This document shows, one piece after another, positions 8,454 to 16,592 of a stretch of DNA of 34,710 bases. The translations under genes and the position numbers were made by a program. The first letter of the stretch is position 1. Each line of letters starts with the position of its first letter. The notes beneath the pieces are model-generated. The model was not told where the DNA came from. It was given only the letters and a program-made list of their open reading frames with translations, and made no database searches. The stretch lies in NCBI GenBank assembly GCA_013289415.1, contig JABDAB010000015.1, forward strand, positions 1-34,710, given 5' to 3'. This DNA is from Gammaproteobacteria bacterium. Lineage in GTDB: Bacteria; Pseudomonadota; Gammaproteobacteria; Legionellales; Legionellaceae.

Positions 8454-9445
8454 GAGATCCCCTCTACCAATCTTTTCACCAAACCAGGACCTTGATAAAT
8501 CAAACCTGTATACACTTGCAATAAATCTGCACCCGCTGCCATTTTTTCACGAGCAACATCAGGGCTCGCTATGCCGCCTGTGCCAATCAATGTTACGTCA
8601 TGCCCTACCACTTGCTTTAACACACGCAAACACTGTGTAGATCGCTCGATTAGAGGCTGCCCACTTAATCCACCCTGTTCCTGTCCATGGCGTAACGTAT
8701 GCACTGCGTCGCGAGCGCTGGTCGTATTGGTTGCAATAATGCCATCAATTCCGTGCGACACCACTACATCCGCCATTTTTTTTAACGTTTCATCATCTTC
8801 ATCTGGTGACAGTTTAACAACCAGCGGGACGTAGTGTTGGTATGTGTCGGCCAATACCAATTGTTCCTCACGCAGCTGATTGATTAAATCACGGAAATAT
8901 TCACCATGTTGCAATTGACGCAAATCAGGTGTGTTGGGTGATGAAACATTAATAGTTACGTATGAAGCGCGCGAATATACCTTGCGTAAACAATATAAAT
9001 AATCGTCTACAGATTGGTTGAGCGGAGTATCTTTATTTTTACCAATATTGATCCCTAAAATACCCCGATACCTTGCTTTATTAATATTAACTAACAGTGC
9101 ATCAACACCGTGATTATTAAAACCCATGCGATTAATGATGGCCTGCGCCTTTGGCAAACGAAACAAACGCGGCTTGGGATTACCCATTTGTGGGCGTGGT
9201 GTTACCGTACCTAATTCAATGAACGAAAACCCAAGTTTGCTCAATGCATCAAGATGATCTCCATTTTTATCAAGACCAGCCGCCAATCCCACCGGATGAG
9301 GGAATTCAAGTCCCATGGCATTAACAGCCTGGCCTCGTACCTTGCTAAACAGACATGAAGGCAGGTAATGCAATGCTGACAGGCTTAGATCATGAGCTGT
9401 TTCGGGATCCAGACAAAATAAAATGGGACGGATTAACGAGTACAT
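8450..9445 (-). CDS. pyrD: Dihydroorotate dehydrogenase (quinone), class 2
   Basis: Oxidises dihydroorotate to orotate with FMN and the quinone pool, the fourth step of pyrimidine synthesis, at the inner membrane. The 331 residues fit the class 2 enzyme. The amphipathic N-terminus ([19 protein letters not shown]) is the quinone-site helix region. Conserved stretches include NRMGFNNHG, the [14 protein letters not shown] loop with the class 2 catalytic serine, ATNTT and the phosphate-binding IGTGGI. GAGAGAG precedes the ATG. It converges on the glutamate-synthase-like gene, with overlapping stop codons. Confidence 0.97.
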   Translation of the reverse strand: MYSLIRPILFCLDPETAHDLSLSALHYLPSCLFSKVRGQAVNAMGLEFPHPVGLAAGLDKNGDHLDALSKLGFSFIELGTVTPRPQMGNPKPRLFRLPKAQAIINRMGFNNHGVDALLVNINKARYRGILGINIGKNKDTPLNQSVDDYLYCLRKVYSRASYVTINVSSPNTPDLRQLQHGEYFRDLINQLREEQLVLADTYQHYVPLVVKLSPDEDDETLKKMADVVVSHGIDGIIATNTTSARDAVHTLRHGQEQGGLSGQPLIERSTQCLRVLKQVVGHDVTLIGTGGIASPDVAREKMAAGADLLQVYTGLIYQGPGLVKRLVEGIS

Positions 9446-9468
9446 TGGTTGAGACTCTCTCTAATACT

Positions 9469-9535
9469 TCCCTCTTCCTTATCCCCTTCGCCCCAGACAT
9501 GGGGAGAAGGAGCCCAAAGGGCGGAGGAGGGGTTA
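9469..9535. repeat. Palindromic intergenic repeat
   Basis: A GC-rich non-coding block in AT-rich surroundings, between pyrD and the 6S RNA gene. CCTTCGCCCC pairs with GGGGAGAAGG (one mismatch), followed by a second small hairpin GCCCAAAGGGC and then GGAGGAGGGG. The minus-strand reading (CCTCCTCCGCCC, then CTCCTTCTCCCC) has the look of a dispersed palindromic element common between genes of many proteobacteria. It would lie in the 5' region of pyrD. Confidence 0.6.
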
Positions 9536-9595
9536 CCTGTGCGAAGTATAGAATACCATAAACGGATTATTTACTAAAAATTAACACTTTCAAAT

Positions 9596-9624
9596 TTGCA
9601 CATTCGGTCAGAGCAAACTATTAT
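9596..9624 (+). promoter_or_regulatory. Sigma70 promoter of 6S RNA
   Basis: TTGCAC at 9596-9601 and TATTAT at 9619-9624 are separated by 17 bases, an excellent sigma70-type arrangement. Transcription would begin near 9631, exactly where the base-paired end of the 6S RNA begins. Confidence 0.7.
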
Positions 9625-9630
9625 GACTAT

Positions 9631-9774
9631 AGATGGTACGTCTTGCTCAGCTAACGCTTTCTGACAGGAGGCCTGATTTCAGATATTGTGTGCATGCTTA
9701 ACCTTGTTAAGAAGCCTTATGTATCTGATGTGGCTCCCACTTTGTGACCCGGAACTGCAGCAAGACGACCATCC
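9631..9774 (+). ncRNA. ssrS: 6S RNA
   Basis: 6S RNA mimics an open promoter and binds the housekeeping RNA polymerase, repressing it in stationary phase. Sequence support: the apical part GTGTGCATGC, a hairpin CTTAAC-ctt-GTTAAG, then AAGCCTTA, closely parallels the E. coli 6S segment with GAGCATGC, a hairpin and AAGCCTTA. The ends close into a long stem: 9632-9637 pairs with 9768-9773 and 9639-9647 with 9759-9767, 15 pairs with one bulged base. CAGATA and TATCTG form the inner stem, and the region between is poorly paired, as expected for the central bubble. At about 144 nt it is shorter than the roughly 184 nt of E. coli. The exact 3' end is inferred from the stem. Confidence 0.82.
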
Positions 9775-9851
9775 ATTCTCTCCTCATAAAAATTGAAATA
9801 ATTCATGAAAAATGATAAGCTTCGCGCATTATAATTTCCTGCGAGGTTTCC

Positions 9852-10421
9852 ATGCGTCAATTATCCCACCTCATCCTGTCCATTACCCTGGTTTTTTTTA
9901 TTAATCAGGCGCAAGCAGCGGGTTTAAAAGACAACGGACAACCATCTGCTCCATCTGCTGATTTGGCCATTACGGCAAAAATTACAACTCAATTTGCAGA
10001 AAAAACAAATTTAAATCCCTCAAAAATTTCTGTCTCCACTCAAAAAGGTGTTGTCAAATTAAGCGGGGAAGTAAATGATAAGCAAACATTTGTTGACGTA
10101 TTTTGGCTTGCCAGAACAACCGGTGGCGTTAAAATGGTTGATGTAGATGATTTGGAAATAAAGCATATCAATACAACACTAAGCGATGCCTATATTACCG
10201 CCAAGATTGAAACAGCCGTGCTTAAAGCAAAAATTCTGGACGATGAATCCATACCGTTGGTCGGTATTAACGCCACAACTAAAAATGGCATTGTCACATT
10301 GACCGGCGAGGTTAAGCGAAGCCAATCGATTACTGCCATATTAAAACGCGCCAATGCTGTGCGTGGTGTGAAAAAAATTATTTCGAGTTTGCATGTTCAA
10401 GGTGTTAAGGATATACAATGA
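9852..10421 (+). CDS. Secreted protein with two BON domains
   Basis: A 189-residue exported protein. A signal peptide (HLILSITLVFFINQAQAAG) is followed by two BON domains, about residues 35-105 and 110-185, each with the typical pattern of an early helix (ITAKITTQF; ITAKIETAV) and a GIVTLTGEV-like strand pair. BON proteins such as OsmY, YraP and DolP act in the periplasm or at the outer membrane, with roles in envelope stress and lipid surfaces. This one lacks a lipobox, so it is closer to OsmY. It starts the plus-strand run that contains the peptide-ligase genes and overlaps the next gene by four bases (ATGA). Confidence 0.88.
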   Translation: MRQLSHLILSITLVFFINQAQAAGLKDNGQPSAPSADLAITAKITTQFAEKTNLNPSKISVSTQKGVVKLSGEVNDKQTFVDVFWLARTTGGVKMVDVDDLEIKHINTTLSDAYITAKIETAVLKAKILDDESIPLVGINATTKNGIVTLTGEVKRSQSITAILKRANAVRGVKKIISSLHVQGVKDIQ

Positions 10422-10888
10422 CACTGCTGACCCGCTTTAAATTTTTCATGTGGTATTTTGGTTGCTTTAAAGTCCCCTTGATTGGTTATTTACACCCACG
10501 CCTGATTACCTTGACTGATCAAGAAATTGTCATCAAATTACCCTTGACCAGGCGCAGTAAAAACCATCTGCACTCCATGTATTTTGGTGCTCTTGCAGTC
10601 GGTGCTGACTTGGCTGGGGGATTGCATGGGTTTTATCATGCAAGACAAGCCCGGTTAAAAGTCTCTCTGGCGTTTAAATCATTCCAGGCTCAATTTTTAA
10701 AACGACCTGAGTCTGATGTTTATTTTGTCTGTGCAATGGGTGAGGACGTCAAAGACATGATCGCTGAATCCAAAAAAACCGGTCAACGCATTAACAAACC
10801 ACTCCTGGTTACTGCCTACACAAACTACCCGCAACAATCAGAAGAAGTGGCTAGCTTTGTACTTGAATTATCATTAAAGGTCATTTGA
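10418..10888 (+). CDS. DUF4442 hotdog-fold thioesterase-like protein
   Basis: A 156-residue protein resembling DUF4442, a group of hotdog-fold proteins related to PaaI-type thioesterases. Visible signs are the region NHLHSMYFGALAVGADLAGG, in the place where hotdog enzymes hold the acyl-CoA thioester and start the central helix, and the strand pattern of the second half. It is translationally coupled to the BON gene through an ATGA overlap. The substrate is unknown. Confidence 0.75.
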   Translation: MTLLTRFKFFMWYFGCFKVPLIGYLHPRLITLTDQEIVIKLPLTRRSKNHLHSMYFGALAVGADLAGGLHGFYHARQARLKVSLAFKSFQAQFLKRPESDVYFVCAMGEDVKDMIAESKKTGQRINKPLLVTAYTNYPQQSEEVASFVLELSLKVI

Positions 10889-10962
10889 CAAATCGTCCAT
10901 TGCGTTCTAACGTAGTAGACCTTCGTTGTTAATTGCACATCTACGGAATCACCAAACTAATA

Positions 10963-11679
10963 ATGATTGATATAAAAATTCACTCACAGCCTGACGATGA
11001 AACCTGTGGAGCAACATGTCTGCAAGCCATTTATAATTATTATGGCTTGAATGTTAGCATTGACAAACTTGTTCAAAACGTAGAACGTTCCCTTTCAGGC
11101 GGAACACTGGCCGCCTTTCTGGGCGCGCACGCGCTACAGGAGGGCTTTGATAGCACAATTTATGTCAACAACCTGAATGTATTCGACCCCAGTTGGTTTA
11201 CGCATGGCGAGATTTCCGGTGAGAAACTGGTTGCCAAACTGGATGCGCAAATGGTTCACAAACAAGATCCAAACATTACGCAGTCGAGTATTGCATACCA
11301 ACAGTTTGTTCAATTGGGTGGCGAAGTTAAATTTCGTACACTCAGCGTGAAATTACTCCAAAGCTATTTTCAAAAAAAAATACCCATTTTAACCGGACTC
11401 AGCGCGACTTATTTATATTCCAGCGCACGAGAACATTTTACACCAGATGGTGTTGGTACTTACGATGATGTTCGCGGCACGCCATGTGGTCATTTTGTCG
11501 TATTATGCGGGTATAATGAGAAAAACAAACGTGTTGTAGTTGCGGATCCTCATCGCGAAAACCCATTATCACACAACAATTATTATACGGTCAGCAGTCA
11601 TCATTTAATCAACTCCATCATGCTGGGTGTTATTACTTATGATGCCAATTTACTTATCATTGAGCCAAAAGGGATTTAG
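10963..11679 (+). CDS. C39-like cysteine peptidase
   Basis: A 238-residue papain-fold protein of the C39-like group. The catalytic cysteine is in HSQPDDETCGATCLQAIYNY (residue 15), the histidine in TPCGHFVVLCGYN, and the aspartate in VVADPHRENP. C39 domains cut leader peptides at double-glycine sites; stand-alone members can act as peptidases or transglutaminase-like enzymes. There is no transporter domain and no signal peptide, so it is probably cytoplasmic. The ATG at 10963 is taken; a TTG at 10933 is in frame, and neither has a clear ribosome binding site. Its TAG stop is followed at once by the ATG of the ATP-grasp gene, which implies joint function. Confidence 0.85.
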   Translation: MIDIKIHSQPDDETCGATCLQAIYNYYGLNVSIDKLVQNVERSLSGGTLAAFLGAHALQEGFDSTIYVNNLNVFDPSWFTHGEISGEKLVAKLDAQMVHKQDPNITQSSIAYQQFVQLGGEVKFRTLSVKLLQSYFQKKIPILTGLSATYLYSSAREHFTPDGVGTYDDVRGTPCGHFVVLCGYNEKNKRVVVADPHRENPLSHNNYYTVSSHHLINSIMLGVITYDANLLIIEPKGI

Positions 11680-13131
11680 ATGCATACGATTGTAGTCACT
11701 GATCATCCACAAGACTGGGGTTTTTTAAGTCCCATTGCTTCTATTATCAAGGCTTCAGACTATTTATCTGATGAACAATACTACCAAAATAAATCCATGC
11801 GCGTGATTAATCTTTGTCAGGCTTACCATTATCAAACGATTGGTTACTATGTCTCACTTCTGGCTCAAGCGCGAGACCATAAAGCATTACCATCAATCCT
11901 GAATATTCAGGATGTATTAAGTGCCAGTCTGTCCAAGCAAATTTCGCATGATATTGATGAAGACATTCAACATGCATTACATGACATTAAAGGCGATGAC
12001 TTTATTTTAAGTTTATATTTCGGTCAAAACATGGCAAAAAAATATTGTGTTCTTTCAAAAAAATTACACAGCCTGTTCCCCTTACCGCTACTTCGCTTTA
12101 CTCTGGAAAGAAAAAAACACTGGACCATTAAAAAACTTTCCGTTTTGTCTCCCGTTGATATCCCTCCTCACCACCAGGAATTTATGCAGCAGGCAGCTGA
12201 AACGTATTTATCAAAAAAACGCTTTCATCAATGGCGGAAAAAACAGCGCTTTCATGATCTGGCCATTCTTGTTGATCCAACTGAACCCAATCCCCCTTCC
12301 AACAAAAAAGCACTCGACCTGTTTGTCAATGCAGGCGAATCACTGGGCCTGAATGTCGACTTTATTGATAAAAATGACAGCAAATCCATTGCAGAGTATG
12401 ACGCCCTGTTTATACGTGCCACCACATCGGTTGATCATTATACATACCGTTTTGCTCGTCGGGCGGCTCAAGAAAACATAGTGGTGATGGATGACCCACA
12501 ATCTATCGTTCGATGCTCAAATAAAGTTTATCTTGCTGAACTTATGCGCAGTCATCAGGTATTAACGCCAGCAACCCTGTTTATTAGCAAATATGACAAG
12601 ACATTGCCCCATATAGATTTTCCCTGTGTCATCAAAAAACCAGATGGTGCGTTTTCACAAGGTGTAGTCAAATTAAATGATCTCAACGACTTACAAAAAT
12701 CCTTGAAACAGTTTTTTAAAACCTCTGATTTAATCTTGATACAACCCTTTATTCCCACGGATTTTGATTGGCGAATTGGTATAATAGACAACAAACCCCT
12801 GTTTGCCTCGCGGTATTTCATGGCTAAAGACCATTGGCAGATTTACAACTGGCAATCTGTGCTGGAAAATGAAGGTGAATTTGATACTGTTCCCCTGGAT
12901 AAAGTACCTGACGGGGTGATAAAAACGGCTTTAAAAGCTACCCGCTTGATTGGCGATAGCTTGTATGGTGTTGATATAAAAAGCATTAATGATAAACACT
13001 ATATCATTGAAGTGAATGACAATCCAAATATTGATGCCAATATTGAAGATCAAATCACAGGCGAGGCGCTTTATCGGGATATAATGAGCGTCTTTTTACA
13101 ACGCATTCGCAGGAATCATGGTTATGTCTAA
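11680..13131 (+). CDS. RimK-type ATP-grasp amide ligase with RLAN N-terminal domain
   Basis: A 483-residue ligase predicted to join a carboxylate to an amine with ATP. The N-terminal half (about 1-190) fits the RimK-like ATP-grasp N-terminal (RLAN) domain. The C-terminal half is the ATP-grasp core: nucleotide-binding lysines in CVIKKPDGAFSQGVVKL, then DWRIGIIDNKPL, and the metal-binding GVDIKSINDKHYIIEVNDNP, with E-N-N residues for magnesium. RimK itself adds glutamates to ribosomal protein S6, but the RLAN-containing branch is distinct and usually sits with peptidase and GCS2 genes, as here. Product unknown. It abuts the peptidase gene without a gap and overlaps the GCS2 gene by eight bases. 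Confidence 0.88.
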   Translation: MHTIVVTDHPQDWGFLSPIASIIKASDYLSDEQYYQNKSMRVINLCQAYHYQTIGYYVSLLAQARDHKALPSILNIQDVLSASLSKQISHDIDEDIQHALHDIKGDDFILSLYFGQNMAKKYCVLSKKLHSLFPLPLLRFTLERKKHWTIKKLSVLSPVDIPPHHQEFMQQAAETYLSKKRFHQWRKKQRFHDLAILVDPTEPNPPSNKKALDLFVNAGESLGLNVDFIDKNDSKSIAEYDALFIRATTSVDHYTYRFARRAAQENIVVMDDPQSIVRCSNKVYLAELMRSHQVLTPATLFISKYDKTLPHIDFPCVIKKPDGAFSQGVVKLNDLNDLQKSLKQFFKTSDLILIQPFIPTDFDWRIGIIDNKPLFASRYFMAKDHWQIYNWQSVLENEGEFDTVPLDKVPDGVIKTALKATRLIGDSLYGVDIKSINDKHYIIEVNDNPNIDANIEDQITGEALYRDIMSVFLQRIRRNHGYV

Positions 13132-14338
13132 TTATTCTATTTTTTCAGTATTGGGATTAGAGATCGAATACATGCTGGTAGACCGTGATACTTTAGCGGT
13201 ACAACCTGTCAGCGATGTGATTCTGGATGGCTTGGCTGGAAAACAAGCCAGTGAAATCATCTTAGGCGAGATTGCGGCCAGCAATGAGTTAGTCATGCAC
13301 GTTCTCGAGTTAAAAAACAATGGCCCAAAACCTGTCACTGCACCGGTTGCCGAACAGTTCCAGCATGCCATCTTGCAATTACAACCCTTATTAGAACAAC
13401 ATAATTTGCAACTACTACCCACTGGTGCGCATCCATGGATGGATCCGTTGACAGAAACCAAACGTTGGCCGCATGGAAGTCGCGAGATCTACCAGCAGTA
13501 CGATTCGATATTTAACTGTTGCGGGCACGGTTGGGCCAATTTGCAAAGCATGCATGTCAACTTGCCTTTTGCCAATGACGATGAATTTTTGCAATTGCAC
13601 AGCGCCATCCGTTTGATTTTGCCATTGTTGCCAGCCCTTGCAGCCAGCACCCCTTTTCTTGAAGGAAACACCACGGGCTTACTCGACTCACGTCTTTATT
13701 TTTATGATAAAAACCAGCAGCGTGTACCCTCCATCACAGGAGAGGTTATCCCTGAATTTATCCGATCCGAAGCGGAGTACCAGGACAAAATATTAACACC
13801 AATGTATCGCGACATCAGCGCATTCGATCCCAAAGGACTGTTACAATATGAGTGGCTGAATTCTCGGGGAGCCATCGCGAAATTTGATAGTGGGGCGGTT
13901 GAGATTCGTATTCTGGACTCTCAGGAGTGTGTTAATGCAGACATTGCAATCGCCCATGTTATTCACGCTATTCTTAAAAGTTGGAATGAACGCTCGCGTT
14001 TACATTTAGAACAGCCCTGTGAAACCAATAGGCTGAAATCAATCTATGAACGCACAATTAAAGACGGTTTAAGCGTTCTAATTGACGACAGTGAGGTATT
14101 GACGCAATGGCAGTTACCCAAACGTACTATGACCGCTCGTGACGCGTGGTCTTTGTTGATTGAACGCGTCAGTACAGATTTAAACCAGGTCAGCCAGCGC
14201 GCACTTGAACACATCTTGCACGAAGGTAGTTTAAGCGAACGTATTCTACGCGCATGCCGTAACGAGTATAATAGAGCCACATTGACACGTGTCTATCGCC
14301 AGCTTGGCGAAAATTTATTAACCAACCAACAGTTGTAA
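13124..14338 (+). CDS. Glutamate-cysteine ligase family 2 (GCS2) enzyme
   Basis: A 404-residue carboxylate-amine ligase of the GCS2 fold, related to YbdK and plant-type gamma-glutamylcysteine synthetases. The N-terminal SVLGLEIEYMLVDR holds the glutamates of the metal/ATP site, and NLQSMHVNLPFAND and SGAVEIRILDSQECVNADIA fit later active-site strands. True glutathione synthesis normally uses GshA plus GshB, so its place between a RimK-type ligase and an N-formylglutamate amidohydrolase argues for another gamma-glutamyl or peptide product. The ATG at 13124 has AGGA nine bases upstream; the ATG at 13118 is too close. Confidence 0.85.
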   Translation: MSNYSIFSVLGLEIEYMLVDRDTLAVQPVSDVILDGLAGKQASEIILGEIAASNELVMHVLELKNNGPKPVTAPVAEQFQHAILQLQPLLEQHNLQLLPTGAHPWMDPLTETKRWPHGSREIYQQYDSIFNCCGHGWANLQSMHVNLPFANDDEFLQLHSAIRLILPLLPALAASTPFLEGNTTGLLDSRLYFYDKNQQRVPSITGEVIPEFIRSEAEYQDKILTPMYRDISAFDPKGLLQYEWLNSRGAIAKFDSGAVEIRILDSQECVNADIAIAHVIHAILKSWNERSRLHLEQPCETNRLKSIYERTIKDGLSVLIDDSEVLTQWQLPKRTMTARDAWSLLIERVSTDLNQVSQRALEHILHEGSLSERILRACRNEYNRATLTRVYRQLGENLLTNQQL

Positions 14339-14342
14339 TATT

Positions 14343-15047
14343 ATGAAACCCATTGCCCTGCTCATTAGTTGCGAACACGCCGTCAATACCGTGCCGCCAA
14401 AATATCGTGACTTGTTTAAAGGACAGGAGCAACTGTTGCAAACTCACCGTGGCATTGATGTGGGTGCTCACGAAATTGCCAATCATTTGAACCAGGTGTT
14501 TGCCTGCAGCTACACACAAGCCACCGTTTCCCGGTTACTCATCGACTGCAACCGCAGCTTGGCGCATGCTCAATGCTTTTCTGAATTTACAAGAGGATTG
14601 CCAATAGCAGAAAGGCAACAACTAATCGATCAATATTATCTCCCCTTTCGCCAGCAAACTGAAAATTTAATCCACGCTCAGGTTGAAAGTGGCTGTCAAG
14701 TACTGCATTTGTCAATTCACAGCTTTACTGCTGAACTCAATGGCGTCAAGCGCAATGCAGGCATCGGTCTTCTATATGATCATGTACGGCATGGAGAACG
14801 GGAGGTGGCACGAATTTGGCGAAGCCTGCTCCTCCAGCAAACGCCCACTTACCGTGTGCGCATGAATTATCCCTACCACGGTAACACCGATGGGTTCACC
14901 ACCGCCTTGCGTAAACGCTATACCGAGCACGAATATTTAGGGTTGGAAGTAGAAGGCAATCAAGCCTTGCTTGAGGACAAAGAATCTCGCGATGAGGTGG
15001 CTAATGTACTGTCATCCAGCCTGCAGGAGCTGTTACAGTTGTTGTGA
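14343..15047 (+). CDS. N-formylglutamate amidohydrolase family protein
   Basis: A 234-residue zinc hydrolase of the N-formylglutamate amidohydrolase family. In histidine breakdown, HutG members release formate from N-formylglutamate; other members hydrolyse related acyl-amino acids. Conserved elements are LISCEHAVNTVP near the N-terminus, THRGIDVGA, SRLLIDCNRS and the metal-region LHLSIHSFT. There are no hut genes nearby. The gene starts four bases after the GCS2 stop, so it most likely trims or recycles the product of the two ligases. It converges on fur with an eight-base gap. Confidence 0.87.
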   Translation: MKPIALLISCEHAVNTVPPKYRDLFKGQEQLLQTHRGIDVGAHEIANHLNQVFACSYTQATVSRLLIDCNRSLAHAQCFSEFTRGLPIAERQQLIDQYYLPFRQQTENLIHAQVESGCQVLHLSIHSFTAELNGVKRNAGIGLLYDHVRHGEREVARIWRSLLLQQTPTYRVRMNYPYHGNTDGFTTALRKRYTEHEYLGLEVEGNQALLEDKESRDEVANVLSSSLQELLQLL

Positions 15048-15055
15048 TTCGTACT

Positions 15056-15472
15056 TCAATCCAGCAGACATCCCGGACATAAGCCATAAATATTCAATGC
15101 ATGATCCGTCATTTTAAACCCCGCACGCTCTGCTATCATTTTCTGGCGTTGTTCAATGACCTCATCGACAAATTCTTCTACCCGGCCGCATTTAACACAA
15201 ACCAGATGGTCATGATGTTCGCCTAAGCTTAATTCAAACACGGAATAACCACCTTCAAAATTATGGCGATTGATTAATCCAGCCGTTTCAAATTGCGTGA
15301 GAACACGATAAACAGTTGCCAACCCCACGTCTTCACCCATATCCGACAAGGCTCTATATACATCTTCAGCACTCAGATGGTGATCAGAGGATTGTTCCAG
15401 AATTTGCAAAATTTTTAGGCGTGGCATGGTTATCTTTAATCCAGCCTCTTTTAACTGCTGACTTTCTTCCAT
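15056..15472 (-). CDS. fur: Ferric uptake regulator
   Basis: A 138-residue Fur repressor, which binds DNA when loaded with ferrous iron and controls iron uptake and, in pathogens, virulence genes. The N-terminal winged helix includes DVGLATVYRVLTQFETAGL, the recognition-helix region. The metal-binding part shows EHHDHLVCVKCGRVEEF and the C-terminal CPGC, which would form the structural zinc site with CVKC. The start at 15472 is preferred because AGGGAG lies seven bases before it; the open frame continues 14 codons upstream without a ribosome binding site. It is divergent from bamE, a common gammaproteobacterial pairing. Confidence 0.96.
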   Translation of the reverse strand: MEESQQLKEAGLKITMPRLKILQILEQSSDHHLSAEDVYRALSDMGEDVGLATVYRVLTQFETAGLINRHNFEGGYSVFELSLGEHHDHLVCVKCGRVEEFVDEVIEQRQKMIAERAGFKMTDHALNIYGLCPGCLLD

Positions 15473-15565
15473 AAAAAACTCCCTGGATAACGGCTTCGTA
15501 AAAGTGTTATTCAATACAATACATTACATGGTATCATGACGACATTTTTCATCACAGGCAAAAAA

Positions 15566-15880
15566 ATGCGAATTAGAACCATTCTTATTAGCGTAAGTTT
15601 AGCACTATCATTAACGAACTGCATGTCATATGATTTTGCACGACGGGTAGTGCAACAGGGAAATCAGCTGCCACCAGAAAAGCTCAGCCGATTAAACATT
15701 GGCATGAGTAAAAATGATGCGGCTATTTTAATGGGTACCAGTTTACTGAGCCCCATGTTTAATAATGACCGCTGGGATTATGCATATACGTGGCGTAAGG
15801 GTAGCGGACCTACGGCAGTACAGAATTTAACGTTGTATTTTAAGAATGAACACTTGACTAAGATTGATCATACGCCGTAG
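15566..15880 (+). CDS. bamE: Outer membrane assembly lipoprotein BamE
   Basis: A 104-residue lipoprotein of the SmpA/OmlA family, the small accessory subunit of the BAM complex that inserts beta-barrel proteins in the outer membrane. A lipoprotein signal ends in LSLTNC, giving cysteine 19 or so. The mature part has the family pattern LSRLNIGMSKNDAAILMGT, then DRWDYAYTWRKG. The start at 15566 gives a normal signal length; an in-frame ATG at 15536 would add ten residues. Divergent from fur with about 90 bases between. Confidence 0.93.
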   Translation: MRIRTILISVSLALSLTNCMSYDFARRVVQQGNQLPPEKLSRLNIGMSKNDAAILMGTSLLSPMFNNDRWDYAYTWRKGSGPTAVQNLTLYFKNEHLTKIDHTP

Positions 15881-15902
15881 GTTGGGCCAAGGCCCAACCT
15901 AC
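15877..15902. terminator. Bidirectional terminator holding both stop codons
   Basis: A perfect 12-bp inverted repeat (GTAGGTTGGGCC and its complement) with two central bases. The left arm contains the TAG stop of bamE and the right arm the TAG stop of rnfH, so both genes end with the same TAGGTTGGGCC. There is no T tract. It probably ends transcription in both directions. Confidence 0.7.
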
Positions 15903-16165
15903 CGTTTAGCCCGTTGCCGTCTTGTTTCCATAGGATCAAGTGTCAACGAACGGTATATTTCAATCCGATCACCTGATTTAACCTGCGTATCCAACTGCAC
16001 AGTTCGCGAAAAAATTCCAACAGGCATGCCAATCAGTTCTGGATAACTGTCCAGCAGACCGGACTGATCCAGTACATTCGCCACGGTCATTCCCGCCACA
16101 AAGGAAACCTGTGCACGCAGCGGGCTTTGATCAACCGGAATATATACCACTTCAACATTAGCCAT
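15899..16165 (-). CDS. rnfH: RnfH-family protein (RatB)
   Basis: An 88-residue beta-grasp (ubiquitin-like) protein of the RnfH family, also called RatB. Its role is not settled; it is found with ratA in many gammaproteobacteria. The start VEVVYIPVDQSPLRAQVSF and the later GIFSRTVQLDTQVKSGDRIEIYRSL are the family's conserved strands, and the basic tail (METRRQRAKR) is also typical. The start at 16165 has AAGG upstream and overlaps the ratA stop by eight bases; the frame continues upstream only within ratA. Confidence 0.92.
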   Translation of the reverse strand: MANVEVVYIPVDQSPLRAQVSFVAGMTVANVLDQSGLLDSYPELIGMPVGIFSRTVQLDTQVKSGDRIEIYRSLTLDPMETRRQRAKR

Positions 16166-16592
16166 GCATAACCTTGGCGCGATCACAAAACGAATCAACC
16201 ATCAGATCAGTGACCTGCTCAAAAACAGGACCTAAAAACATCGAAAACATGCGGCCTGCAAACTCAAATTCCAGATCAAATGAAATTTGACATCCATCCA
16301 CATCGGGCACTTCATCAAAACGCCAAAATCCCTCAAGATGACTAAAAGGTCCCTCAATCAGACGTATTTCAATCATTTTATTGGCTTGCAAGCGGTTGCA
16401 TGTTGTAAACGATTTACTGATTCCGGCCGCTGCAATAACCAACGTTGCTCGTACTTCATCTGCATCACGATGATGCACTTCGCTTCTGGAGAAATAAGGC
16501 AAAAATTCGGCATAACGCTCTACATCATTGACCAAATTATACATTTGCTCACAGGAATAATTTACCTGCCGTGATTTTTTAACGATGGTCAT
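16158..16592 (-). CDS. ratA: RatA-family START-like protein
   Basis: A 144-residue START-fold protein. Bacterial RatA was reported to bind 50S subunits and block 70S assembly, while relatives of the Coq10 type carry ubiquinone; both roles are discussed for this family. Signs are the N-terminal VNYSCEQMYNLVNDVERYAEFLPYF and the C-terminal GPVFEQVTDLMVDSFCDRA helix. Usually ratA is divergent from smpB; here it lies in an operon after an esterase gene, overlapping it by 14 bases, and overlaps rnfH downstream. Confidence 0.93.
   Translation of the reverse strand: MTIVKKSRQVNYSCEQMYNLVNDVERYAEFLPYFSRSEVHHRDADEVRATLVIAAAGISKSFTTCNRLQANKMIEIRLIEGPFSHLEGFWRFDEVPDVDGCQISFDLEFEFAGRMFSMFLGPVFEQVTDLMVDSFCDRAKVMHG

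Noticed and set aside
9355-9561. Plus-strand ORF across the pyrD start and the palindromic repeat
   Set aside because: It overlaps the conserved N-terminus of pyrD and then reads through a palindromic non-coding repeat.
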